Of a stretch of DNA of 9,050 bases, positions 1-6,250 are shown in pieces (position 1 is the stretch's first letter; every line of letters begins with the position of its first letter). The stretch spans positions 1 through 9,050 of the forward strand of contig DAONLG010000064.1 in NCBI GenBank assembly GCA_035406565.1, in the 5' to 3' direction. Made by a program: the position numbers and the translations under genes. A model generated the notes under the pieces. That model worked only from the letters and a program-made list of their open reading frames with translations, had not been told where the DNA came from and did no database searches. Source of the DNA: Soehngenia sp035406565. Its GTDB lineage: Bacteria > Bacillota > Clostridia > Tissierellales > Tissierellaceae.

Positions 1-565
1 CATAATTTGATATATCGCTTTTATAATCACCATAAGCTTTCCCATTTATAAATGGTATCTTTGTGTTTCCATGTATTACATCTACTAATGTCTTTGCCTC
101 ATCAATGGTATTTTCTTTAATCACAGGATTAAATGCATCCATATAGGTTGTAATATCTTCCTCATTTACCCAGAGCCCATGTATTAGATACAATGGCTTT
201 TCAGCTTTTTCGTTGAATTCAAGAAGAGCATCATAAAATACAGGCATCATAATAGTGTAAACTCTGATTGTATTAGCATTTAAATCTGAGATGTACTTAA
301 ACCACCGCAAATAGTCTTCTTTTGTGATTCCAAACTCCCCAGGGTAGTATCCTGGCTTAGTGGCTCCTAAATTCACGCCTTTTATGAATGTCTTCTTAAA
401 TTCATCCTCCTCATAAATATAAAAATATTTTTCATCAACTTTGGAGGCAAATCTAATTCCATCTTGCTTATAGCTTTTTGAAAGGTCAATTGAATACTCA
501 ATCAACATATATGTCGGGTAAATCAGTATAAGTATTGCAATCACTACAATGAAATATCTTTTCAT
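1..565 (-). CDS. Membrane-anchored glycoside-hydrolase-like TIM-barrel protein (partial, C-terminus beyond left edge)
   Basis: An open frame of 188 codons runs from an ATG at 565 to the left edge without a stop. GGAGG lies 6 nt before the ATG. Residues 1-3 are Met-Lys-Arg, followed by a hydrophobic segment at about residues 4-22 (YFIVVIAILILIYPTYMLI). It has no lipobox cysteine, so it looks like an uncleaved signal anchor with the rest outside the cell. After a linker comes KGVNLGATKPGYYPGE (about residues 65-80), then ITKEDYLRWFKYISDLNANT and IRVYTIMMP, then LYLIHGLW. From memory, this arrangement resembles proteins annotated as glycosyl hydrolase family 2 TIM-barrel-like, with the segment being the first strands of the barrel. 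No catalytic acid can be assigned because the C-terminal part is missing, so enzymatic function is inference. The gene starts 27 nt after the glutamine synthetase stop with no terminator between them, so co-transcription is likely. Confidence 0.75.
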   Translation of the reverse strand, partial: MKRYFIVVIAILILIYPTYMLIEYSIDLSKSYKQDGIRFASKVDEKYFYIYEEDEFKKTFIKGVNLGATKPGYYPGEFGITKEDYLRWFKYISDLNANTIRVYTIMMPVFYDALLEFNEKAEKPLYLIHGLWVNEEDITTYMDAFNPVIKENTIDEAKTLVDVIHGNTKIPFINGKAYGDYKSDISNY

Positions 566-592
566 ATTTGCCTCCAAATCAAGTATTGATAT

Positions 593-2494
593 TTAAATAT
601 CTAATAAATTCATCTTGTATTTGTTATATAGTTCCTGCAAAAACTCCATCTTTTGATAGATTTCTTTCTGTAATTCTGACACTTTTTCTAAATTTCTTTC
701 CGATATTGCTTCTCTTATTTGAGTAAATAGGCTCTTCTCATTCAAATTATCTTTCATGAGTTCATTTCTTAATCTTTCTATATTAGCCCAATTTATCATG
801 TCCAACTCATTTGATGAACTTAGATTGTGAAGCAATCTATAATTTCTGATCTCTTTGATAAAATTAGGTATGATTCTATATTCGATTTCAGTTAACCATT
901 TGTCAACAATAGCCGCCCTATAACTCTCAATGATTTTTGGAGTAAAAACCTCCCCTTTATATAAAACATTCAATTTTTCTTTCTGTTCATCAAAAAACTT
1001 TATATTTTCAAAAACATTTGATGGAACTTTGCCAAACATTATTTCTCTTTCTTCATCTGTATAATCATCAAATATATTATTTTCTGTTCTGTATACCCTA
1101 AATCTTTCTAAATAACTACATTCTTCACCATATTTTTTAGACAATTCTTTTAATAAATCATCTTCATCAATATTATTTGATAGAGCATAGTCTATCCCGT
1201 CAATCATGCTCATCAAAACACTAGCTATGCATAAATATGTGTTTGTATGGGGGTTTGGGCTTCTCAATTCAAAATGAGTCGCTAATGGATTTTCATTATC
1301 TCTTATTAATCCTATTAGGATTGTCCTATTTCTGGAAGGTGTGTCAAAGTCTCTCCCCAGAGAAGTTGCAATGCATATAGGTGCTTCAAATCCTTTTTTA
1401 AGTCTTTTAAAAGCTTCATTTGAAGAAGTTATAAATGGATTAACTATTTCATAGTTCTTTAATACACCCATAAGTGCTCCATACCCAATTTTACTTAAAA
1501 AATGTTTTTTTGAAGGAGAGAACAAATTTATGTTTTTGCCATTTTTTAATTTTGCAACAACTCCAAAGTGCGTGTGTTCTCCACTACCTGCTACCCCTTG
1601 GATCGGTTTTGCTAGAAAAGTCACATCCATTCCGTTTTGTCTAAAAATTTCTCTGATTATATTTTTAATAAACATTTCATTGTCTGCTGTTTGAAGTGCA
1701 TCATCGTATTTCCAGTCGATCTCTAATTGCTCCATAATTCCTGATAATGAGCCATCTTGGTTTAATTTAGCTTTTACACCGCCAACCTCTTTATGTCCCA
1801 TTTCTGGTTTAAATCCATACTTTTCCATTTCTAACAAAGTGTTTTCAAGTGCATTTCTCACTTCTGCTCTCGTCTTTGCCCAATATTGTTCATGTAGCTC
1901 TTGTGAACTAGTGAGTTCTTCTAATTCCCTTTCGTATTCAGGCGTTTTAACCCAAAACTCTAGCTCAGTAGCAGAGGTTATATTGATTTTATCAATTTCC
2001 TCAAAATCTATACCGTAGTCTTTAAATTGTTCTTTATGTTTTCTTATTAATCTAAATATTTCTCTTTCGAAATATGAAACTGACGTATTTAATATATGTC
2101 TCGAATCAACGGCTATGCCATTATGATATAGGAATACAGGAATTTTCAATGTCCCTATAGGCAATTTTAAAAATTCATCAAGATTGTCATAATTATAATC
2201 TACAAACCAATTTACATCTAAATCTACTTTCATATCAAGCTTTGCGTCATTTAAGGTTGCTATCTCAGGTAAATAAACCGAAGAGCCATCAGTTTGCGCT
2301 GCAATTTTATCTAGAAAATCATCTATGTTTTCTAAAAATAGTTTAATAGGTATTTTTTCGTCTGTTTCATGCCCAACTAAATCCACCCCAGCTAATGATA
2401 CAAATTTAATTTGTGGGTTTTTTTCTAATATTTGAATTAAATCGCTTTTATTATGTTGTTCAGGTCTTATAAAATAGCAAATATCTTTATACAC
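593..2494 (-). CDS. glnA: Glutamine synthetase with long C-terminal extension
   Basis: Predicted cytoplasmic enzyme joining ammonia to glutamate with ATP. The 633 residues show a beta-grasp-like N-terminal domain (about 20-100) with the ammonium-site DGSS at 69-72, then the catalytic domain. Recognisable elements are TELEF (176-180; Glu177 and Glu179 match the metal-binding pair of GxExEFF), GHKEVGG (233-239), EQLEID (255-260; equivalent of GQHEID), DALQTADN (265-272), AKPIQGVAGSGEHTHFG (295-311; the HxH ATP/metal site), SRNR (387-390) and HFELRSPNP (407-415). Family members of type I are usually about 440-475 residues. Here about 190 mostly helical, charged residues follow the catalytic domain, and about 14 residues are inserted between the HHEV- and GQHE-equivalent motifs. 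No adenylylation-site motif was recognised. The start is GTG, preceded by AAGGAG with 8 nt spacing. A strong promoter lies just upstream. The symbol is by function; subfamily assignment is less certain. Confidence 0.88.
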   Translation of the reverse strand: MYKDICYFIRPEQHNKSDLIQILEKNPQIKFVSLAGVDLVGHETDEKIPIKLFLENIDDFLDKIAAQTDGSSVYLPEIATLNDAKLDMKVDLDVNWFVDYNYDNLDEFLKLPIGTLKIPVFLYHNGIAVDSRHILNTSVSYFEREIFRLIRKHKEQFKDYGIDFEEIDKINITSATELEFWVKTPEYERELEELTSSQELHEQYWAKTRAEVRNALENTLLEMEKYGFKPEMGHKEVGGVKAKLNQDGSLSGIMEQLEIDWKYDDALQTADNEMFIKNIIREIFRQNGMDVTFLAKPIQGVAGSGEHTHFGVVAKLKNGKNINLFSPSKKHFLSKIGYGALMGVLKNYEIVNPFITSSNEAFKRLKKGFEAPICIATSLGRDFDTPSRNRTILIGLIRDNENPLATHFELRSPNPHTNTYLCIASVLMSMIDGIDYALSNNIDEDDLLKELSKKYGEECSYLERFRVYRTENNIFDDYTDEEREIMFGKVPSNVFENIKFFDEQKEKLNVLYKGEVFTPKIIESYRAAIVDKWLTEIEYRIIPNFIKEIRNYRLLHNLSSSNELDMINWANIERLRNELMKDNLNEKSLFTQIREAISERNLEKVSELQKEIYQKMEFLQELYNKYKMNLLDI

Positions 2495-2525
2495 TTTATC
2501 AACTCCTTAAATAAATCATTTTTTA

Positions 2526-2554
2526 ATTTTATTACTACATTTTTATGTTGTCAA
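2526..2554 (-). promoter_or_regulatory. Sigma-A type promoter of glnA
   Basis: On the minus strand a perfect -35 TTGACA (2554-2549) is followed by a 17-nt spacer and the -10 TAAAAT (2531-2526), one base from consensus. Transcription should start near 2519, giving a leader of about 25 nt before the GTG. The spacer contains ACAT-AAAA-ATGT, a small inverted repeat that could be an operator. No convincing TnrA/GlnR box (TGTNA-N7-TNACA) was found, so the nitrogen regulator cannot be named. Confidence 0.8.
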
Positions 2555-2669
2555 ATAATTCCTTATAACTTATCTTTAGGTATAAATTATTTTATATTAT
2601 GTAAATATCTCAATTAAAATTAAATGGGATTTATTTACCTAAATTTTAAATTCTCACAAGGTTAGGAAT

Positions 2670-2685
2670 GATAGAATACTCTATC
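2670..2685. repeat. Inverted repeat GATAGA-N4-TCTATC
   Basis: Perfect 6-bp arms with a 4-nt centre, lying between the yerC terminator and the glnA promoter, about 115 bp upstream of the glnA -35. It is not followed by a T-run in either direction, so it is not a terminator. It could be a binding site for a dimeric regulator acting at a distance, or chance. Confidence 0.35.
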
Positions 2686-2700
2686 TTTTATGCATTAAGA

Positions 2701-2740
2701 ATAATTAAAAAATAATAGACCTCTTACACAAGAGATCTAT
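2701..2740 (-). terminator. Rho-independent terminator after yerC
   Basis: Read on the minus strand, ATAGATCTCTT (2740-2730), loop GTGT (2729-2726) and AAGAGGTCTAT (2725-2715) form an 11-bp stem with one G-U pair, followed by TATTTTTTAATT. It lies about 95 nt after the yerC stop and separates yerC transcription from the glnA promoter. Confidence 0.88.
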
Positions 2741-2833
2741 CATCATCAAATATATAAAAGAAAGAGGTAGTTTATCACAAATTTTGTTCGAAGTGCGTGT
2801 GCTTCTTCCCCAATCAAATCTGCCAACTTAATA

Positions 2834-3142
2834 TTAATTTTTACTATCTATGAGCCCCATTCTCTCAAATACTATCTTATAACCATCTGCACCATAGTTT
2901 AAAGATCTATTTATTCTACTAATAGTTGCTGTGGAGGCTCCTGTTTCTTCCTCTATCTCATTATAAGTCTTTTTAGCTAATAACAATTTTGCGACTTCGA
3001 ATCTTTGAGCAATTGCCTGTATTTCTTTAATTGTGCAAATGTCTTCAAAAAATCTGTAGCACTCATCTAAATCTTCTAATAAAAGAATAGCTTTAAATAA
3101 CTCGTCCGCTTGCTTGCTTTTTATCTTTGAATTATATGTCAT
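2834..3142 (-). CDS. yerC: YerC/YecD family TrpR-like DNA-binding protein
   Basis: A 102-residue protein of the YerC family, which shares the helix-turn-helix fold of the tryptophan repressor TrpR. Visible features are an all-helical N-terminal part (residues 8-55), the family stretch FFEDICTIKEIQAIAQRF (31-48), and a helix-turn-helix at about 58-82 (TYNEIEEETGASTATISRIN) followed by RSLNYGADGY. The length is close to what I recall for the family (about 100 residues). From memory, comparative genomics has linked a family branch to histidine biosynthesis control, but no his genes are visible here, so the target is unknown. The start ATG has AAGGAGG 7 nt upstream. It is flanked by terminators on both sides (3200-3232 and 2701-2740), so it is probably transcribed alone. 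It could be a local regulator of fhs or glnA; that is inference from proximity only. Confidence 0.9.
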   Translation of the reverse strand: MTYNSKIKSKQADELFKAILLLEDLDECYRFFEDICTIKEIQAIAQRFEVAKLLLAKKTYNEIEEETGASTATISRINRSLNYGADGYKIVFERMGLIDSKN

Positions 3143-3169
3143 TTCTTGTCCTCCTTTTATTTATTAATC

Positions 3170-3205
3170 TATATATATATTACAGTATAAAAGTAAAAAA
3201 GTAAA
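3170..3205 (-). promoter_or_regulatory. Possible yerC promoter
   Basis: yerC follows the fhs terminator directly, so it needs its own promoter in about 60 nt. The best candidate on the minus strand is TTTACT (3197-3192), 16 nt, TATATA (3175-3170). An alternative is TTTACT (3205-3200) with TGTAAT (3184-3179). The two TTTACT copies form a direct repeat 8 bp apart. Neither candidate matches consensus well and the DNA is very AT-rich. Confidence 0.35.
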
Positions 3206-3232
3206 TAAAAAGCTGGAAAAAATCCAGCCTTA
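3200..3232 (-). terminator. Rho-independent terminator after fhs
   Basis: On the minus strand GCTGGA (3228-3223), loop TTTTT (3222-3218) and TCCAGC (3217-3212) form a perfect 6-bp stem that can extend by an AAG/TTT step into the fhs stop codon. A tail of TTTTTATTTACTTTTTT follows. The stem begins 1 nt after the stop codon. It closes the pur-fhs transcription unit. Confidence 0.88.
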
Positions 3233-4900
3233 AAATAATCCTACTATTTCCCCATTTTCCAATATATCAATGCTGTTTGCTGCTGGCACTTTTGGCAGCC
3301 CTGGCATTGTCATTATATCTCCAGTTAGAGCAACTAAAAATCTAGCTCCATTAGAAATCTTTATCTCTTTTACAGTTATTTTAAAATTCTTAGGCCTACC
3401 CAATAAACTAGGATCATCTGATAGAGAATATTGAGTTTTTGCCATACATATTGGCATTTTATCAAGTCCAAGTTTTTCTATGTCTTTAATCTGCTTCATA
3501 GCTTGAGATGTAAGTTCTACTCCATCTGCACCATAAACTTCAACAGCTATTTTTTCTATTTTTTCTTTTATAGTTTCGTTGACATCATATAAAAATCTAA
3601 AATTAGCCTCATTTTTTTCTACAACTTCAACAACTTTCTTTGCTAAGTCTATTCCACCTTCGCCGCCTTTAGCCCATACTTCAGACAATACTGCTTCTGC
3701 CCCTAATTCATTACATCTGTTTATTACAAAGTCAAGCTCTGCTTTAGTGTCTGTAGGGAACTGATTTATCGCAACAATCGCAGGCACGCCAAATTTTTTC
3801 AAATTTTCAATGTGTTTTTCAAGGTTTTCAAAACCTTTGCTTAAATAATCAAAGTTTTCTACTCCATATTCATCTTTTTTAGCACCGCCGTGATGCTTTA
3901 AAGCTCTTACTGTAGCCACTACTACTGCAGCATCTGGTTTGAACCCACCAAATCTAGATGTAATATCGAAAAATTTCTCAGCTCCTAAATCTGCACCAAA
4001 GCCTGCTTCTGTCACTGTGTAGTCGCATAGTTTTAATGCCAATTTAGTTGCCAATATTGAATTGCTCCCATGCGCAATGTTTGCAAATGGCCCTCCATGA
4101 ATTATAGCAGGAGTGTTCTCTAACGTTTGTACTAAATTAGGTGCAACTGCATCTTTCATCAAAAGTGCTACTGCCCCTTGTGCTTTTAAGTCTTTGACAA
4201 ATACAGGTGAGCCATCAAATTTGTAAGCTACTATTATATTTGCCACTCTTTCTTTTAAATCTTCAAGGCTTTCAGAAAGACAGAAAATAGCCATGATCTC
4301 AGATGCAACAGTAATGTCAAATCCATCTTCTCTAGGCATGCCATTAGGCTTACCACCTAATCCAATGACAATATGTCTTAGAGCTCTGTCATTCATATCC
4401 ATAACTCTTTTCCATACAACTCTTCTTGGATCTATGCCTAATTCATTGCCTTGTTGTATGTGGTTATCAAGCAGAGCTGAAATCAAGTTGTGTGCAGAGG
4501 TTATAGCATGAAAATCTCCAGTAAAATGAAGATTTATATCTTCCATCGGAACTACTTGTGAATACCCACCACCTGCAGCTCCTCCTTTTACTCCAAAACT
4601 AGGTCCGAGTGATGGTTCTCTAAGTGTTGAAATGGAAGTCTTCCCAATTTTATTTAATGCCATTGACAAACCAATGTTAGTTGTAGTCTTGCCTTCTCCT
4701 GCTGGGGTAGGATTTATAGCTGTTACTAATACAAGTTTACCATCTTTTTTATCTTTTAACTTCTCATATACATCTAATGAAATCTTTGCTTTATATTTGC
4801 CATAATTAATAATCTCATCTTCTGATATTCCTAAATTCTTTGCTATATCTTTAATTGGCAACATCTTAGCTTCTTGAGCTATTTGGACATCTGTTTTCAA
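3230..4900 (-). CDS. fhs: Formate-tetrahydrofolate ligase
   Basis: Predicted cytoplasmic enzyme (10-formyltetrahydrofolate synthetase) joining formate to tetrahydrofolate with ATP. The 556 residues equal the usual family length. Visible signatures are the nucleotide-binding loop NPTPAGEGKTT (63-73), LREPSLGPSFGVKGGAAGGG (93-112), the stretch HFTGDFHAITSAHNL (125-139), and the C-terminal MTMPGLPKVPAANSIDI. The start is TTG at 4900: the protein start MKTDVQIAQEAKM fits the family, and an 11-nt Shine-Dalgarno match (4904-4914) precedes it. The only nearby ATG (4905) is out of frame and stops after two codons. Its product is the formyl donor for PurN and PurH encoded just upstream, which explains the placement after purD. 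In acetogens the same enzyme serves the Wood-Ljungdahl pathway; nothing here shows that role. A promoter and palindrome in the purD-fhs gap suggest it can also be expressed independently. Confidence 0.97.
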   Translation of the reverse strand: MKTDVQIAQEAKMLPIKDIAKNLGISEDEIINYGKYKAKISLDVYEKLKDKKDGKLVLVTAINPTPAGEGKTTTNIGLSMALNKIGKTSISTLREPSLGPSFGVKGGAAGGGYSQVVPMEDINLHFTGDFHAITSAHNLISALLDNHIQQGNELGIDPRRVVWKRVMDMNDRALRHIVIGLGGKPNGMPREDGFDITVASEIMAIFCLSESLEDLKERVANIIVAYKFDGSPVFVKDLKAQGAVALLMKDAVAPNLVQTLENTPAIIHGGPFANIAHGSNSILATKLALKLCDYTVTEAGFGADLGAEKFFDITSRFGGFKPDAAVVVATVRALKHHGGAKKDEYGVENFDYLSKGFENLEKHIENLKKFGVPAIVAINQFPTDTKAELDFVINRCNELGAEAVLSEVWAKGGEGGIDLAKKVVEVVEKNEANFRFLYDVNETIKEKIEKIAVEVYGADGVELTSQAMKQIKDIEKLGLDKMPICMAKTQYSLSDDPSLLGRPKNFKITVKEIKISNGARFLVALTGDIMTMPGLPKVPAANSIDILENGEIVGLF

Positions 4901-4914
4901 GCCATCACCTCCTT
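4897..4914 (-). promoter_or_regulatory. fhs initiation region: very strong RBS, two-codon ATG-GCT-TGA, TTG start
   Basis: AAGGAGGTGAT (4914-4904) is an 11-nt perfect complement to the expected 3' end of Firmicutes 16S rRNA. The gap from AGGAGG to the TTG (4900-4898) is 7 nt, which is ideal. Out of frame, ATG GCT TGA (4905-4897) begins inside the ribosome binding site, and its TGA overlaps the TTG. The ATG is only 2 nt after AGGAGG, normally too close for efficient use. Confidence 0.75.
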
Positions 4915-4922
4915 AAATTAGC

Positions 4923-4940
4923 TATCTTAAATTTAAGATA
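4923..4940. promoter_or_regulatory. Perfect 18-bp palindrome, candidate operator of fhs
   Basis: TATCTTAAATTTAAGATA is its own reverse complement over 18 bp with no spacer. It directly abuts the candidate fhs -10 hexamer (4941-4946) and covers the expected transcription start, which is a typical repressor position. It has no following T-run and is all weak pairs near the loop, so terminator function is unlikely. Confidence 0.6.
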
Positions 4941-4969
4941 AGTATATCATAAAAAAAATATATATTAAA
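4941..4969 (-). promoter_or_regulatory. Candidate extended -10 promoter of fhs
   Basis: On the minus strand TGATATACT ends at 4941: an extended TG-N element followed by -10 TATACT (4946-4941). The -35 position at 17 nt spacing reads TTTAAT (4969-4964), a poor match, which the extended -10 could compensate. The predicted start near 4934 gives a leader of about 34 nt. No strong terminator separates purD from this point, so fhs may be served both by read-through from the pur operon and by this promoter. Confidence 0.5.
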
Positions 4970-4980
4970 ATATAAATTAA

Positions 4981-6240
4981 CTACAAAAAGAAAGATTTTC
5001 CGATGTCCTTTCGATACTGCATCTCATTAAAATTAATTTTTTTAATTTCCCTATATACTCTCGAAATAGCTTTACTCATTTCATCAACACACCCTACAGT
5101 TAGAACTCTCCCACCATTTGTTAGAAGTTTTCCATTTACTTTTTTAGTCCCATTGTGAAACACAAATATGTCTTTATCAACTTTATCTAGTCCACTAATT
5201 TCATATCCTTTCCTGTATTCTTTCGGATATCCTCCAGATGTTAAGACCACAGCAACTGACGGCCTTTCATCCCATACTAATGATTTAGCTTCTAATTTGC
5301 CTTCAATTGCGTCAATTATTATCCTCGCTAAGTCAGATTTTAATCTAGGTAACACTACCTCTGTTTCTGGATCTCCAAATCTAACATTAAATTCCAATAC
5401 ATAAGGAATAGAATTGCAAATCATAAGGCCGATAAATAATATTCCAGTATAATCAAATTTATACTTTTCGAAACCTCTTTCAATTTTTCTTATTATATTA
5501 TCATCAATCATCATCGTAAATTCATTTGTGAATAGGGGACTTGGTGAATAAGCTCCAACGCCGCCTGTGTTTGGCCCTAAATCTTCATCGTATATTTTCT
5601 TATAATCTTTTGCACTCTCCATTGGGTATATTTTATTGTGAGATACAAAACACATAAGCGATGCCTCAATTCCATCTAAATATTCTTCTATAATTACTTT
5701 TTCACCTTGTGAACCAAACACTTTATCTATGAAAATGCTCTTTAAATTTTGGATTGCTTCCTCCTCATTTTCACAAATAGTTACACCTTTCCCCAAACAT
5801 AAACCATCGGCTTTTATCACTAATGGATAATTAAATTGATCCAATCCTGCTGTTGCTTCTTCATAGTTTTTGTATGTTCTATATTTAGCAGTAGGAATAT
5901 CATTGTCAATTAGAAATTTCTTACAAAAGTCTTTACTGGCTTCAAGTTGAGCACACTTAGAGTCGGGCCCAAATATAACTAAATTTTCTTTTTTAAATTC
6001 ATCTACAATCCCCTTAGCTAGTGGATCTTCGGGGCCAACTATTGTTAAATCTATGTCATTATCAATGGAAAATTTTTTTAAATTGCCTATGTCTAAAGAA
6101 TCTATCTCTACATTCTCAGCAAGTTCTAAAGTCCCACCATTCCCAGGGGCACAATAAATTTTGTCAACCATTTCTGACTCTGATAGTTTTTTGATAATTG
6201 CATGCTCTCTGCCACCACTTCCCACAACTAAAACTTTCAT
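4981..6240 (-). CDS. purD: Phosphoribosylamine-glycine ligase (GAR synthetase)
   Basis: Second step of de novo purine synthesis: phosphoribosylamine plus glycine and ATP gives GAR. The 419 residues match the family (about 420-430). The protein opens with the N-terminal signature MKVLVVGSGGREHAI (1-15), then IVGPEDPLAKG (68-78), the ATP-grasp segment VIKADGLCLGKGV (141-153), GPNTGGVGAYSP (222-233) and the metal-binding EFNVRFGDPETE (283-294), ending in YRKDIG (409-414). The chosen start is the ATG at 6240, preceded by AGGAGGTG; the TAG of purH forms part of this ribosome binding site. The frame is open further up to an ATG at 6291, but those 17 extra residues lie inside purH, lack a ribosome binding site and do not fit the family. 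It is the last pur gene of the cluster, 10 nt after purH. Confidence 0.97.
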   Translation of the reverse strand: MKVLVVGSGGREHAIIKKLSESEMVDKIYCAPGNGGTLELAENVEIDSLDIGNLKKFSIDNDIDLTIVGPEDPLAKGIVDEFKKENLVIFGPDSKCAQLEASKDFCKKFLIDNDIPTAKYRTYKNYEEATAGLDQFNYPLVIKADGLCLGKGVTICENEEEAIQNLKSIFIDKVFGSQGEKVIIEEYLDGIEASLMCFVSHNKIYPMESAKDYKKIYDEDLGPNTGGVGAYSPSPLFTNEFTMMIDDNIIRKIERGFEKYKFDYTGILFIGLMICNSIPYVLEFNVRFGDPETEVVLPRLKSDLARIIIDAIEGKLEAKSLVWDERPSVAVVLTSGGYPKEYRKGYEISGLDKVDKDIFVFHNGTKKVNGKLLTNGGRVLTVGCVDEMSKAISRVYREIKKINFNEMQYRKDIGKSFFL

Positions 6241-6250
6241 CTCACACCTC

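Larger units (their letters stand above)
2495..2700. other. AT-rich intergenic region upstream of glnA
   Basis: Part of the roughly 340-nt gap between yerC and glnA. Apart from the glnA promoter (2526-2554) and an inverted repeat (2670-2685), it holds no credible open frame on either strand and no recognisable riboswitch or T-box. An 8-bp inverted pair TTTAGGTA (2575-2582) and TACCTAAA (2636-2643) is present, but in such AT-rich DNA it may be chance. The remaining part of the gap, 2741-2833, is the 3' untranslated region of yerC. Confidence 0.6.

Noticed and set aside
565..592. Hairpin ATCAA-TAC-TTGAT between glnA and the left-edge gene as a terminator
   Set aside because: Only 5 bp with a 3-nt loop, and it is followed by a ribosome binding site rather than a T-run.
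2575..2643. Inverted pair TTTAGGTA / TACCTAAA 53 nt apart upstream of glnA
   Set aside because: Only 8-bp arms in very AT-rich DNA and with a long spacer; chance is a sufficient explanation.
2741..2830. Short frame after yerC on the minus strand, TTG start, reading LADLIGEEAHALRTKFVI and so on (about 26 codons)
   Set aside because: No ribosome binding site and only a TTG start, and it lies in the yerC 3' untranslated region before the terminator. The peptide is not recognised; it might be a gene remnant, but the evidence is too thin.
3579..4511. Plus-strand open frames inside fhs, and similar ones inside purD, purH and purN
   Set aside because: They are antisense shadows of strongly conserved genes, with low-complexity Ser/Phe-rich translations and no supporting ribosome binding sites.
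4950..4980. AT-only hairpin after purD as a terminator
   Set aside because: The possible stem (TATAT/ATATA type) is only A-T pairs with a tiny loop. The T-run is better explained as AT-rich promoter-upstream DNA.
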